This document shows, one piece after another, positions 1 through 9,142 of a stretch of DNA of 49,444 nt. Each line of letters begins with the position of its first letter. The first letter of the stretch is position 1. The notes below the pieces were generated by a model that was not told the DNA's origin, did no database searches, and saw nothing but the letters and a program-made list of their open reading frames with translations. The DNA comes from Candidatus Schekmanbacteria bacterium (GTDB lineage Bacteria; SZUA-182), in the NCBI GenBank assembly GCA_016235675.1, contig JACRJN010000069.1:1-49444 (forward strand), read 5' to 3'. Position numbers and translations under genes: made by a program.

Positions 1-3
1 ATT

Positions 4-118
4 ATACCGTTTATGTCATTGCGAGCGACCTTTAGGTGAGCGAAGCAATCTCTGCCCGTGCGTCTGAGATTGCTTCGGCGATAAGACTGCCTCGCAATGA
101 CAATTCAGTATACGGTAT
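4..118. repeat. Palindromic MITE-like repeat, family A (copy A1)
   Basis: Imperfect inverted repeat. The inner arms are TGTCATTGCGAG and CTCGCAATGACA around a GCAATCTC/GAGATTGC stem. The outer arms ATACCGT and ACGGTAT sit at the two ends. The same core recurs near 2.7, 5.2, 12.0, 19.4, 32.4 and 43.9 kb. It lies just upstream of the first gene and encodes nothing convincing. Confidence 0.8.
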
Positions 119-153
119 TTTAATACGTTCCAAGTCCCTTAACAGGCAGGCAA

Positions 154-1239
154 ATGTACAATGAGTTTTATGGATTCAAGGAAAAACCTTTTAGTTTGAC
201 CCCGGATCCCCATTTTTTATATTTAAGTTCAGTACATAAAAAAGCATTAGCCTATCTGACTTATGGGTTGGAAGATAGGAAAGGCTTTATCACCGTCACC
301 GGCGAAGTGGGGGCAGGTAAAACAACCTTAATCCGGGCTTTAATGCACAGAGTGGATGCCAATACCACGATAGCGCGCATAATCAATACCACCATTTCCT
401 CTTTGCAAATGTTAAAAATGATTGTGCGCGATTTTGGGATCGAAGTAGCATCGGCGACGAAAGAAGACATCCTCGATGCCTTGAATACGTTCTTGTTGAA
501 GCAATACTCTCAAGGGCATAATGCCGTCATTATCATAGACGAAGCACAAAATTTACCCCCGGCGACATTAGAAGAAATCCGCCTGCTTTCTAACCTGGAA
601 ACGGAAAAAGATAAATTGCTGCAAATTCTTTTGGTGGGACAGCCCGAACTGCGGCAGACCTTGGCGCAACCCGAATTGCGCCAGCTTGCCCAGCGCATAA
701 CCGTCAATTACCATATATCACCGCTTAATGCCCATGAAGTATCCGAATATATACGGCATCGGGTAAAAGTAGCCGGGATTGATGAGTTTGAAATTTTTAA
801 TCAAGAGGCAATGCAGCAAATAGCCTACGCTTCTAAAGGTATCCCCCGCTTGGTTAATATTATTTGCGATGCAGCATTGGTGATAGGCTACGTGGAAGGG
901 ACAAAAACTATCACCGAACCCTTGGTTAAAGAGGTACTGACCGAATTAAACATACCGACCGACAGCGTTTCCCATTCTCTAGCTCCGATGCAGTTTGAGA
1001 ATAAAAGTTGTCCTTTGCCAACTAATGTTAACAACATCTTGCAACAGGACTTTAAACAAATTTATCAAAATAATTCAAATAACCCGATGGGTGAGGAAGA
1101 AATAAGGCAGAAAACAAAACAAGTGCAGGAACAAATCGACCAAATTAATATCATTATGAACCGTTTAAACTGTCTGGAAAAGGACTTGGAAGAAAAAGCC
1201 AGACGGATCAAACAAAAGGAACAGGAACTGGGTCTATGA
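154..1239 (+). CDS. GspA/ExeA-like AAA+ secretion ATPase
   Basis: 361-residue AAA+ ATPase of the ExeA/GspA type, close to the putative secretion ATPases found in exosortase/PEP-CTERM polysaccharide loci. The N-terminus MYNEFYGFKEKPFSLTPDP is typical of the family. Walker A is GEVGAGKTT (residues 50-58), Walker B is VIIIDEAQ (125-132), and the AAA+ lid runs to about residue 265. The last 50 residues are charged and probably coiled coil; no peptidoglycan-binding domain follows. The start has an upstream GGCAGG. The gene overlaps the next one by ATGA, so the two are probably co-translated. Family knowledge suggests a role in assembling a secretion or export machine. Whether it serves the distant gsp genes or the adjacent polysaccharide genes is inference. 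Confidence 0.85.
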   Translation: MYNEFYGFKEKPFSLTPDPHFLYLSSVHKKALAYLTYGLEDRKGFITVTGEVGAGKTTLIRALMHRVDANTTIARIINTTISSLQMLKMIVRDFGIEVASATKEDILDALNTFLLKQYSQGHNAVIIIDEAQNLPPATLEEIRLLSNLETEKDKLLQILLVGQPELRQTLAQPELRQLAQRITVNYHISPLNAHEVSEYIRHRVKVAGIDEFEIFNQEAMQQIAYASKGIPRLVNIICDAALVIGYVEGTKTITEPLVKEVLTELNIPTDSVSHSLAPMQFENKSCPLPTNVNNILQQDFKQIYQNNSNNPMGEEEIRQKTKQVQEQIDQINIIMNRLNCLEKDLEEKARRIKQKEQELGL

Positions 1240-2558
1240 CACCAAATAAACTTGCAGAAAATTTGATGGAAAAGATTAAGCATAAGCAGGCCAACATCGG
1301 CTTTATCGGTTTAGGCTATGTCGGGTTACCCTGGACGGTCGAATTCGCCCGCATGGGTTTCCATGTCTGGGGAATCGATATAGATAAAGAGAAGGTCGAT
1401 AATATAACTAAAGGAATTTCTTATATTCCCGATGTCCCGACGATGGATTTGGCACAAGTCGTCAAAAGCGGTCATTTCCAGGCTACAACCGATTTCAGTT
1501 GTATCAGGAATTTAGACACGATAAATATCTGTGTCCCCACTCCGTTGAGAAAAACCAAAGACCCGGATGTTTCCTTTATCGATAATGCGGCCAACGAAAT
1601 CGCCAAATATATAAAACCGGGTCAATTAATTATTCTGGAAAGCACCTCATATCCGGGAACAACCGAAGAATTGGTTATGCCGATTATCACTAAAACCGGG
1701 TTGGAAGTCGGAAAAGACATTTTCCTGGCATTTTCTCCGGAACGGGTCGATCCGGGAAATAAAGTGCATACCCCCCGCAATGTCCCCAAAGTAGTGGGCG
1801 GGGTGAGTTCATATTGTACCGAGGCGGCCTGTGAATTATATAAGTCTTGTCTCACTCAGGTCGTCCCGGTATCATCGCCTAAAGTCGCGGAAATGGTTAA
1901 ATTGCTGGAAAACACCTTCCGCATCGTCAATATCGGTTTGGTGAATGAAATCGCCCTGTTAAGCAGCCGTTTGGGCATGAATGTATGGGAGGTTATCGAT
2001 GCGGCCAAAAGCAAACCTTTCGGCTTCATGCCGTTTTATCCGGGGCCCGGTTTAGGCGGACATTGTATTCCGGTTGACCCCTTTTATTTATCCTGGAAGG
2101 CGCGCTCATTGGGATTCGAAGCGCGTTTTATCGAATTAGCCGGGGAAATCAACGGCCAGATGCCCCATCATGTGGTCAATTTAATCGCCGATGCTTTAAA
2201 TGAGCGCGGTAAATGTATTAAGGGTTCCAATATCCATATTATCGGCGTAGCCTACAAAAAAGACATCAACGACGTGCGGGAATCGCCTTCGATAGATATT
2301 GTCGATGTCCTGCATAAAAAGGGCGCTAAAATCAGCTACACCGACCCTTATGTCCCGCAGTTGAAAATCGAAGCGCTGAATGAGCGGTTCATTTCCCGCC
2401 CCCTGGATAATCAATTGCTTAAATCGGCGGATTGTGTGGTCATCATCACCGATCATAGTTGTATCGATTATGCTTCTATAGTTGCGAATGCTTCTTTGAT
2501 CATCGACACCCGGAATGCGCTGAAAAATTACCGGAGTGAAAAGATAGTTACATTGTAA
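1236..2558 (+). CDS. UDP-sugar 6-dehydrogenase (WbpA/WecC-like)
   Basis: 440 residues, the usual length for UDP-glucose/GDP-mannose dehydrogenases. It would oxidise C6 of a UDP-sugar to the uronate using NAD+ in the cytoplasm. The N-terminal Rossmann motif is GFIGLGYVGLP (22-32). The central helical domain ends in GPGLGGHCIPVDPFY, with the catalytic Cys at 277. A C-terminal UDP-binding domain follows. The sequence resembles UDP-N-acetyl-glucosamine/mannosamine dehydrogenases more than UDP-glucose dehydrogenases, but substrate choice cannot be settled by eye. It overlaps the upstream ATPase by 4 bp and is followed by an epimerase, the usual pair for making an acetamido-uronic acid for capsule or O-antigen. 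Confidence 0.9.
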   Translation: MTPNKLAENLMEKIKHKQANIGFIGLGYVGLPWTVEFARMGFHVWGIDIDKEKVDNITKGISYIPDVPTMDLAQVVKSGHFQATTDFSCIRNLDTINICVPTPLRKTKDPDVSFIDNAANEIAKYIKPGQLIILESTSYPGTTEELVMPIITKTGLEVGKDIFLAFSPERVDPGNKVHTPRNVPKVVGGVSSYCTEAACELYKSCLTQVVPVSSPKVAEMVKLLENTFRIVNIGLVNEIALLSSRLGMNVWEVIDAAKSKPFGFMPFYPGPGLGGHCIPVDPFYLSWKARSLGFEARFIELAGEINGQMPHHVVNLIADALNERGKCIKGSNIHIIGVAYKKDINDVRESPSIDIVDVLHKKGAKISYTDPYVPQLKIEALNERFISRPLDNQLLKSADCVVIITDHSCIDYASIVANASLIIDTRNALKNYRSEKIVTL

Positions 2559-2565
2559 GCAGTTG

Positions 2566-2620
2566 TAGTGGCAGCACAGGCATCTTGCCTGTGACATGTG
2601 CTTCCAGCCTGTGCTGCCGG
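2566..2620. repeat. Palindromic repeat, family G (copy G1)
   Basis: Short inverted repeat built on GGCAGCACAGGC and GCCTGTGCTGCC, with an inner CAGGCATCTTGCCTG stem. A longer copy lies at 47133-47263. It occupies the spacer between the dehydrogenase and epimerase genes. Confidence 0.65.
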
Positions 2621-2679
2621 ACATTGTACTTTCAGCCGAAACATTCCATGCCCCTTCGGGACACCAGGAAACATGAAAT

Positions 2680-2756
2680 GTCATTGCGAGCGAAGCGAAG
2701 CAATCTCCATGCGTGCGGATGAGATTGCTTCGGCGATACGACTGCCTCGCAATGAC
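2680..2756. repeat. Palindromic MITE-like repeat, family A (copy A2)
   Basis: Family A core GTCATTGCGAGCGAAGCG paired with CCTCGCAATGAC. Both arms continue weakly outward (ATGAAA against TTTCAG). It ends about 40 bp before the epimerase start codon. Confidence 0.8.
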
Positions 2757-2795
2757 ACTTTCAGGTGAAAAACCATAAGCTATATGAGGTAACTA

Positions 2796-3728
2796 ATGGC
2801 GGTATATCTGGTTACAGGCGGCGGCGGATTTATCGGGTCACATTTAGTGGCACACCTGGTAGCGACGGGGCATCAGGTAAAAGTAATCGACAATTTCGCA
2901 ACTGGACACAGGGAAAATCTTGCCCCCTGTTTATCTGAAATAGAACTATTTGTTGAAGACATCCGTAATCTTGCGGCATTGCGCCCCATTGTGCAGAATG
3001 TGGATTATATTCTGCATCAGGCTGCATTGCCGTCTGTGGCTCGTTCTGTTCTCGATCCGATCAGCAGTCATCAGGTAAACACCACCGGAACCCTCAATCT
3101 GCTGATTGCCGCCCAAGAGGCGCAAGTCAAAAGATTTGTTCTGGCCTCATCATCTTCAGTATATGGCGCCAATTTGGAGTTGCCCAAGCGGGAAACGATG
3201 CCCTATTTGCCGCTGTCCCCCTATGCCACCAATAAAGCGACGGCGGAAATGTATTGCCGGAACTTTCATCATTTATATGGTTTGCCTGTGGTCTGTCTGC
3301 GCTATTTCAATGTGTTCGGCCCGCGACAAGACCCGACATCCCAATATGCCGCGGTCATCCCCAAATTTATCCGGGCGCTCCTGCAAAACGAGTCTCCGAG
3401 CATTTATGGCGACGGCGAGCAATCACGGGATTTTACCTATGTCGACAATGTGGTCGAAGCTAATCTGTTAGCCGCAATTATGCCTGGCGCTGTCGGTCAG
3501 ATTTTTAACATCGGCTGCGGAGAACGCACCAGCCTCAACCAACTGTTGGAAATTCTGCAAAATTTAACCGGTAATCATTGCAAGGCGAATTATACCGATC
3601 CCCGTCCGGGAGACGTCAAACACTCCCTGGCCGACATCAGCCGGGCGGAAAGCCTTCTGGGGTTTAAACCCAAAATCAAGCTGGAAGAGGGACTGGCGCG
3701 AACGGTAAAATATTGGCAGGGGAAATAA
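2796..3728 (+). CDS. NAD-dependent sugar epimerase/dehydratase (UDP-GlcNAc 4-epimerase type)
   Basis: 310-residue extended short-chain dehydrogenase. The nucleotide-binding motif is TGGGGFIGSHL (7-17). The active site has SSSSVYG (118-124) and YATNK, giving Tyr143 and Lys147. The C-terminus is typical of GalE/WbpP-type epimerases, and FGPRQDP is conserved in UDP-GlcNAc C4-epimerases. Role: interconvert the C4 configuration of a UDP-hexose for surface polysaccharide, in line with the dehydrogenase upstream. The start ATG follows GAGGTAACTA, a good ribosome site. It is convergent with the next gene, only 7 bp away, and no terminator hairpin is visible between them. Confidence 0.88.
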   Translation: MAVYLVTGGGGFIGSHLVAHLVATGHQVKVIDNFATGHRENLAPCLSEIELFVEDIRNLAALRPIVQNVDYILHQAALPSVARSVLDPISSHQVNTTGTLNLLIAAQEAQVKRFVLASSSSVYGANLELPKRETMPYLPLSPYATNKATAEMYCRNFHHLYGLPVVCLRYFNVFGPRQDPTSQYAAVIPKFIRALLQNESPSIYGDGEQSRDFTYVDNVVEANLLAAIMPGAVGQIFNIGCGERTSLNQLLEILQNLTGNHCKANYTDPRPGDVKHSLADISRAESLLGFKPKIKLEEGLARTVKYWQGK

Positions 3729-3735
3729 GTAAAAT

Positions 3736-5070
3736 CTACTTCAGCCTCACCACATCCCCAATCCTTAAATTAACCCTTCCGGGGGTTAACAGGCGGGCTG
3801 AGGAGTATTTTTCGTCGATTCTCTCAAACACAATCTCGCTTAGATAAACATCCCGGCTCAAGACGTCTCCGCTGACGGGGTCTTTAACCGTCCTTTCCCC
3901 TTTGCCGATGAGCAAGGCGGTAACTCCGCTCTGGACTCCTTGTTCGCTACCCAGATTGACAATCAAATTCTGCCCGTCTATATGAACGATACGCCCTTCT
4001 CCCCTGGGGAGCTTGCGCTGTATTAATTCCGCAACCTTAATAGCTTCTTTGATATCCACCTGCACCAGATTGTCCTGCAAGGTATAAGAAATCGGGGCAA
4101 GTTCGGCTAAAAGCAGGCTGCCTTTAGCGGGATTGAAGACCTGGATATCCAGGATAAATTGACTGTTTTTGGCGTCAATGCGCACGATGTTGCCGGTGAG
4201 AATTGCATCAATCAATTGGGGGTCTTCCGTATTAACCAGATTGAAACGTTTGGATTCAAACAATGTAGTTGTCAATAAACGTGAAAATACTTGGGCTGTG
4301 GTACCCAGGGAATTGGTGCTATCTTTGAATTCATTGATTTTGAGGCACATTTTAACCGATGGCGGCTGTATTTGTCGGCGTGGGGCCGGAGCGGGAACCA
4401 GCGGCGGGGATCCCCAGGGTTTACCGGTTTTGCCCGCCTGGCTTCTGGCCCACTTAGCTGAATCCGGATCTGAATTCACCTCTTCCGCTTTTTTGTAAGC
4501 CAACTGCGACTGTCCGTCGTTTTTCAGAGCGGAATACACATATCCCGACCAAATAAACATACTGGAACTATTTCCCCCCTGATCTTGCGCTTTATCCAAA
4601 TATTTTTTGGCTTTATCCCAGTCTTCCAATAAACCATATAACTGTCCGGTATAAATATTAGCCTCCGGATTGTCATAATCCAGTTTTGTAGTTAATTTTG
4701 TAGCTTTTTGGTAATGATATTCTTTATCTTTCAACACTTCCGCGGCAGCCAATTCCAAATAGCCATAACTTAAATAATCATAAGAAAAAAAAGGGTCGAT
4801 AGAAGTGGCTTTTTCATATAATTGAACGGCTTTGTCATAATAAATCTTGCGCCAGGCTTTTTCCTCGATGTCTTCGACCGACATTTCCCGACGGTACTTT
4901 TCCGCCGTCAAAACGATTTCATACGGGTCATTTTCATCAAATTGGACTTGAAATTCCAGAGGTATAGGTTCAACCTCCAGCGCCGATACTTGTTTCATCG
5001 GAATCAACAATATCGGCAGACATAGCATTAGCGCACATATTTTGCTATAGATATTAGCAAACGTCTTCAT
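3736..5070 (-). CDS. Exported TPR protein with CsgG/FlgT-like domains
   Basis: 444 residues with a clear signal peptide (MKTFANIYSK, hydrophobic core, cleavage after VSA near residue 30). Residues 60-215 form TPR-like helical repeats. A basic proline linker follows. Residues 240-355 (starting KMCLKINEF) resemble the CsgG/FlgT-middle fold, used by outer-membrane-associated proteins to bind partners. The last 80 residues (GRIVHIDGQNLIVNLGSEQG) match the FlgT C-terminal beta-barrel type. It probably acts in the periplasm or at the outer membrane. The start is supported by GGAGG about 8 bp upstream. No flagellar genes are near, so a motility role is not implied. The domain calls are by resemblance. 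Confidence 0.65.
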   Translation of the reverse strand: MKTFANIYSKICALMLCLPILLIPMKQVSALEVEPIPLEFQVQFDENDPYEIVLTAEKYRREMSVEDIEEKAWRKIYYDKAVQLYEKATSIDPFFSYDYLSYGYLELAAAEVLKDKEYHYQKATKLTTKLDYDNPEANIYTGQLYGLLEDWDKAKKYLDKAQDQGGNSSSMFIWSGYVYSALKNDGQSQLAYKKAEEVNSDPDSAKWARSQAGKTGKPWGSPPLVPAPAPRRQIQPPSVKMCLKINEFKDSTNSLGTTAQVFSRLLTTTLFESKRFNLVNTEDPQLIDAILTGNIVRIDAKNSQFILDIQVFNPAKGSLLLAELAPISYTLQDNLVQVDIKEAIKVAELIQRKLPRGEGRIVHIDGQNLIVNLGSEQGVQSGVTALLIGKGERTVKDPVSGDVLSRDVYLSEIVFERIDEKYSSARLLTPGRVNLRIGDVVRLK

Positions 5071-5133
5071 AGGGAATCCTCCATCTTTTCAGGATAAAAT
5101 AAAAAAGGGTAAAAAGTGAAGGGAGAAGGGGGG

Positions 5134-5281
5134 AATGCTGTTGACTTAAGGAATTGTCATTGCGAGGCAGTCTTATCGCCGAAGCAATCTCCAACCGCTC
5201 GGAGTTAGAGATTGCTTCGCTTAAGCTCGCAATGACAGATTACGGGAAACCCTTTCCATGATTCCTTAAGTCAACAGCATT
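5134..5281. repeat. Composite palindromic repeat: family A core with TGTTGACTTAAG outer arms (copy A3)
   Basis: Outer arms AATGCTGTTGACTTAAGG and its complement (5264-5281) enclose a family A core (TGTCATTGCGAG ... CTCGCAATGACA). The same outer arms enclose a different core, family B, at 26156-26301. It lies in the divergent spacer between the two exported TPR genes. Confidence 0.8.
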
Positions 5282-5425
5282 GGGGAGGAAACAATATTTT
5301 CACTCTTTACCCCTCACCCTTTCCACTTCAAAATAGTACCACACCCAGAAAAACTGTCAAGTTTTTCGTTGCAATATATTGTAATTTATGTTATTAAACA
5401 TCTGATAACTTTAAAGGATGTGCTT

Positions 5426-6733
5426 ATGTACACTAAATTTTTGTTGCTTTTTTCAATACTGTGTGTTTTTTCCGTCAGCGTATCTGCCCAGACGGTCGGC
5501 AATCAGGATGGGGAAGCTTATTATCTTGCCGGGAAAGAGCAATTTTCCCAGGGGGATTATGCCAAGGCGCTGACCAGCTTAAAACAAGCCCTCCCTTTGC
5601 TTACCAATTACGATTATCTGATCGGGGCGCGCAAATTACTGGCGGTAATCAATGTGGCTTTTTCCCAGCATAAGGAAGCGGTAGATGAATTTAAAGAATT
5701 GCTGAAACTGGCTCCGGAAACGATCCTCGATCCCTTGACGGAATCGCCGCGGGTGATCGAAGCCTTCGAAGAAGCCCGGAAAATTTTAATCGACCAGGGG
5801 GTGCTGTCTCCCAATATCAGTGCTCCGTCTCCTGCCGAGCCGGTACAGGTTGCCCCGCCCAAGGCAGAGGAACAAGTCAAACCCGCCGTGGTTGAGATGG
5901 CACCATTCGCACCCGTTCTGACTCCGGCAGCCAAAATAATTCGGGAAGAAAAACCCAAAGCAGTGGAAACGGCTACCCCGGCGGTAACTATCAATCCGGC
6001 AATTACCCCCAAAACCGACCAATTGACCCCCCTGCCATCTCCGGATGTCAAAAAAAAGGGCTATCTGCAAAAGGCGCAGGATTTTTACAAACAAAAGAAA
6101 TATCTGCCGGCCGCCGAGCAATTGGAAAAAGCTCTTTACGAAGACCCGGCATATCTGGAAGCGCATTTGTTGCTGGCGAAAGTTTATAAGAGAATAGAAG
6201 GCAAACATTTAATGGCGGTGGATGAATTGAAGAAAGTTTTCGCCCAAAATGCGGATCATATCGAAGCCCATATGCTGCTGGCTGATATTTATATTAACCG
6301 CACCCTGGAATATGAAAAAGGGATGGAGGAGTTGAAAATCGTTTTCAGCCGGAATCCCCAACATGCCCCGGCGCATAATTTGATGGGCATGTTTTATTAC
6401 AAAACCCGCCAGTTTGAAAAAGCAGCAGGAGAGCATCAAACTGCCTTAGCGGTTAAGCCCAATTTATTTTCGGCCTATAATTATCTGGGGGATGCCTATT
6501 TGCAGATGCAGCGCTGGGCGGACGCCATCTTGGAATATGAAGCGGCTCTGAGCTTCCTGCCCCAGAACCTCTCCCTTTTGACCGATTTGGCTATAGCTTA
6601 CGAAAAGGCCGGTCATCTGAAAGCCGCAGCATATACCTGGGATACCTTACTTGGGAATAAACCCTCCCCCAATCAGGCGGAATACGCCCGGCAGCGCATT
6701 GAAAAATTAAATGAGACGGCGGAAGATGAATAA
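5426..6733 (+). CDS. Exported tetratricopeptide-repeat protein
   Basis: 435 residues from the chosen start. The ORF track begins at an upstream TTG (5369), but ATG at 5426 has AAAGGA 8 bp before it and begins a textbook signal peptide (MYTKFLLLFSILCVFSVSVSA). An N-terminal TPR-like region (about 25-110) is followed by a low-complexity Pro/Ala/Glu linker (130-205). Then come at least five canonical TPRs, such as PHAPAHNLMGMFYYKTRQFEKA. Expected to be a periplasmic protein-protein interaction scaffold. The partner is unknown; the divergently transcribed TPR/CsgG-like gene next door is a reasonable candidate. The function itself is not recognisable. Confidence 0.8.
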   Translation: MYTKFLLLFSILCVFSVSVSAQTVGNQDGEAYYLAGKEQFSQGDYAKALTSLKQALPLLTNYDYLIGARKLLAVINVAFSQHKEAVDEFKELLKLAPETILDPLTESPRVIEAFEEARKILIDQGVLSPNISAPSPAEPVQVAPPKAEEQVKPAVVEMAPFAPVLTPAAKIIREEKPKAVETATPAVTINPAITPKTDQLTPLPSPDVKKKGYLQKAQDFYKQKKYLPAAEQLEKALYEDPAYLEAHLLLAKVYKRIEGKHLMAVDELKKVFAQNADHIEAHMLLADIYINRTLEYEKGMEELKIVFSRNPQHAPAHNLMGMFYYKTRQFEKAAGEHQTALAVKPNLFSAYNYLGDAYLQMQRWADAILEYEAALSFLPQNLSLLTDLAIAYEKAGHLKAAAYTWDTLLGNKPSPNQAEYARQRIEKLNETAEDE

Positions 6734-6762
6734 GGGGGAAGTATTTATTGCCCCCCCCCTTA
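6731..6762. terminator. Candidate bidirectional terminator
   Basis: G-rich/C-rich hairpin (TAAGGGGG ... CCCCCTTA) at the end of the TPR gene. It lies between two convergent genes, where a shared terminator is expected. The T tract on either side is short, so termination strength is uncertain. Confidence 0.4.
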
Positions 6763-6803
6763 ATTCTGTCCGAAAACATGCAAGGTTATTCCCCTGCCCA
6801 ACA

Positions 6804-7004
6804 TTAGGCGCGTAAGCTTCTTTCCGCTTCCAACCAATCATCCATCGAGGTATTGCCGGGACAACCCTTGGCTTGCCAGATATAATAAGCCTTTTGTCTG
6901 ATTAAATCTTCGCTGAACCCCGATTTTTTACCTGTTAAAGAAAAACCGCCTTTACTGCTGGTACTGCTGATATTCGTGATCGTTTCCTTCCTTTTCGCCG
7001 CCAT
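6804..7004 (-). CDS. Small DUF2934 protein
   Basis: 66 residues with a basic, Ser-rich N-terminus. The C-terminal half reads [16 protein letters not shown] then DDWLEAE, the signature of the DUF2934 family (IRxxAYxxWExxGxPxG...HWxxAE). The function of that family is not established. The ribosome site AAGGAG lies a few bases before the ATG. It is monocistronic and convergent with the TPR gene. Confidence 0.75.
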   Translation of the reverse strand: MAAKRKETITNISSTSSKGGFSLTGKKSGFSEDLIRQKAYYIWQAKGCPGNTSMDDWLEAERSLRA

Positions 7005-7395
7005 TTTTTTCTCCTTAACAATTTGTTTGGTATTTTGAGAGTTATATTACCCACAGAATACTATTTACTTACTATAAAAAAAGCTATTTGTCAAGTTCCA
7101 TTTCCGGCGGAAACTTCAAATTCGCCCTATTCCCCCGGACATTATGTCACGATTTTTTGTACATACGGAAATATTTTAATCTGTTTCAATTTCCCAAGCC
7201 AATTTCTGCCTTTGTATATCTTGTTGAATTATTTAATGTTTAGCTATTTGTTAGCTTCAGCGGGGGGGGTCTGGAAATCAGGTATTTATACCCTGTGTAA
7301 ATTGGAATAGTTATTGCAGTACATAAATATAACAAGTTGTTGAGAGTAGAAACGAAAGATCATTTTACGCATGTTTTTAATAGGGGGGATTAACC
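7005..7395. other. AT-rich divergent spacer
   Basis: About 390 bp between the DUF2934 gene and the first ankyrin gene. It contains an ORF (7023-7310) with no ribosome site and no recognisable features. I see none of the palindromic repeats that fill other spacers. It presumably holds promoters for both neighbours, but I could not pick a convincing pair of boxes. Confidence 0.5.
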
Positions 7396-8181
7396 ATGCC
7401 GCGCAAAACTTTTGCCTGCCTTTTGCTTGTCTTGTCTATGTCCATACCGACTTCGGCTCAAGACCCGAATGCAGAATTTTTATTAGCCGCACAAAAAGGA
7501 AATCCGGAAAAAATTCAAGTTTTATTACAGCAAGGCGTAAATTTGGAAGCCTACGACGCCAGAGGGCATACCGCCCTGATTTATGCCTCACAGCGCAATG
7601 ATGTTAATCTGATTCATTTGCTTCTGGATCAGGGAACAAACCTGGAAACCCAATCCCCGGACGGGAAAACCGCCCTAATTCAGGCGGTAGAGCATAATAA
7701 TATTCTCGCCGCTCATGCCCTGCTCAAACGGGGGGCGAATATCGATGCCCAGGATAATGAGGGGTTGACTTGTCTGATGCGGGCGGTTCGTCAAAATAAT
7801 ATTCTCCTGGTTAATATGCTGTTAAATAAAGGAGCTAACGTATTGGCCAAATCTTCGGACGGTAAAACGGCCTTGCTGTTTGCGGCAATAGATGGGCGGA
7901 TTTCCATCTGTCACAATCTGTTGGAACGGGGCGCCGATATTAATGTTCAGGATAATAACGGCACAACCTGCCTAATCGCAGCGGTAAAAGGACGGCATGT
8001 CGGCCTGACGCGCTTTTTGCAAATGCACGGCGCCGATATTAATGCCAAAACCCTGAACGGGGAAACAGCTTTGGATTTGGCCAAGGCTGATGGACAAATG
8101 TTGATGGTCAGATTGCTGGAAAATAATATGCCTTATGAAAATATGGGAACCGGAGAGGTACAAACTGTTTATGCGGAGTAA
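7396..8181 (+). CDS. Exported ankyrin-repeat protein 1
   Basis: 261 residues. The signal peptide is MPRKTFACLLLVLSMSIPTSA. About seven ankyrin repeats of 33 residues follow, for example ARGHTALIYASQ and NNGTTCLIAAVKG; the last is degenerate. The signal peptide places the repeats outside the cytoplasm, where they would bind proteins. It is the first of four tandem paralogues. The start is supported by AGGGGGGAT upstream. No catalytic domain is visible. Confidence 0.88.
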   Translation: MPRKTFACLLLVLSMSIPTSAQDPNAEFLLAAQKGNPEKIQVLLQQGVNLEAYDARGHTALIYASQRNDVNLIHLLLDQGTNLETQSPDGKTALIQAVEHNNILAAHALLKRGANIDAQDNEGLTCLMRAVRQNNILLVNMLLNKGANVLAKSSDGKTALLFAAIDGRISICHNLLERGADINVQDNNGTTCLIAAVKGRHVGLTRFLQMHGADINAKTLNGETALDLAKADGQMLMVRLLENNMPYENMGTGEVQTVYAE

Positions 8182-8219
8182 TGATTTAGGCTCTTTATAG
8201 ATTCCGGGGGCGTGAGCTT

Positions 8220-8281
8220 GTAGTTGCCCCATTTATGGGGCATCGCTACGCAAGATCGCCTGATAAATCAGGCAACTACAA
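8220..8281. repeat. Short palindromic repeat
   Basis: Spacer element between ankyrin genes 1 and 2. Outer arms GTAGTTGCC and GGCAACTAC enclose two smaller stems, CCCCATTTATGGGG and GCCTGATAAATCAGGC. No second full copy was seen in this window. Confidence 0.6.
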
Positions 8282-8317
8282 TTCTGGCCTTCAGCATCTC
8301 GAATCGGGGGGGATAAC

Positions 8318-9064
8318 ATGCGTAACATAGTTTTAGGTCTGTTAATTTATATTGTATTGGCTCCCGCGCAAGTATTATGGGCAGATGTTGATCTGGATAC
8401 CGCCTTATATTTCGCCGCCCGCCGGGGAGACACGCAAGCAGCTTTGGAATTGGTTGATAAGGGGGCGAATCCCGGCGCCCCAATGAAATATTTCAGGGGA
8501 CGAACTCCGGTTATGGCGGCGGCCGAGGAAGGACACCTGGCTATTCTAGTTGCCATAAATACCCCTTTCGGCGATGTAGTACAGTGTGATGATTGTGGAG
8601 GAGGCGCTACCGATTTGGCGGCAAAAAACGGACATAAAGCTGTCGTAAAATTTTTATTGGATCACGGTGCAAACGTCAATAACCGGATGAAAAACGGGGC
8701 TACCGCTCTTTTATTGGCTGTTGAAAACGGGCATGACGAAGTCGTCCAGGTTTTATTGGATCACGGCGCCGATCTGGAAATAAAACACAACAGCGGGGCA
8801 ACCCCCCTGATGGAGGCGGCAAAAAGGGGAAATATCCCGATTGTCCGGGCATTGTTGGCTAAAGGAGCGGATGTTTTCGTCCAGGATAACGCCGGAATGA
8901 CCGCTTATATGATCGCCGCTAAACGGGGCAATACGGCTATCGCTCAATTGTTATTGGAAAAAAGCAGTGTTTTGGCCAAAGCCTGCGGGGATAACGACAC
9001 GGTGGGTTCGCTGTTTGAGAATAAAAATATTTATCTTAGCAGTATTATGGAATTGGGGTTTTAA
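8318..9064 (+). CDS. Exported ankyrin-repeat protein 2
   Basis: 248 residues. The signal peptide is MRNIVLGLLIYIVLAPAQVLWA. About six ankyrin repeats follow. The second (KYFRGRTPVMAAAEEGHL) carries an irregular insertion with a CDDCG cysteine pair. Strong repeats include KNGATALLLAVENGHD. A GGGGGGAT ribosome site precedes the ATG. It is a paralogue of the flanking ankyrin genes, in the same orientation, with no enzymatic domain. The extracytoplasmic partner is unknown. Confidence 0.86.
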   Translation: MRNIVLGLLIYIVLAPAQVLWADVDLDTALYFAARRGDTQAALELVDKGANPGAPMKYFRGRTPVMAAAEEGHLAILVAINTPFGDVVQCDDCGGGATDLAAKNGHKAVVKFLLDHGANVNNRMKNGATALLLAVENGHDEVVQVLLDHGADLEIKHNSGATPLMEAAKRGNIPIVRALLAKGADVFVQDNAGMTAYMIAAKRGNTAIAQLLLEKSSVLAKACGDNDTVGSLFENKNIYLSSIMELGF

Positions 9065-9142
9065 TAGAAAATAATACCAATTTCTTTTCTTCCGGCATTT
9101 GGTTTGCATATTTTTATGTTATGGTGTAGTCCATTCAGACCC

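Noticed and set aside
2196-2684. 162-residue minus-strand ORF
   Set aside because: Antisense shadow of the dehydrogenase gene; it also runs into a palindromic spacer repeat.
3106-3471. 121-residue plus-strand ORF inside the epimerase gene
   Set aside because: Frame-shifted shadow of the epimerase, which has all its catalytic motifs in the main frame.
5614-6208. Two minus-strand ORFs of 145 and 140 residues
   Set aside because: Antisense shadows of the TPR protein linker, whose Pro/Ala-rich coding leaves long open frames on the other strand.
7023-7310. ORF of 95 residues before the first ankyrin gene
   Set aside because: Low-complexity hydrophobic sequence, no ribosome site, no family resemblance, in an AT-rich promoter-type spacer.
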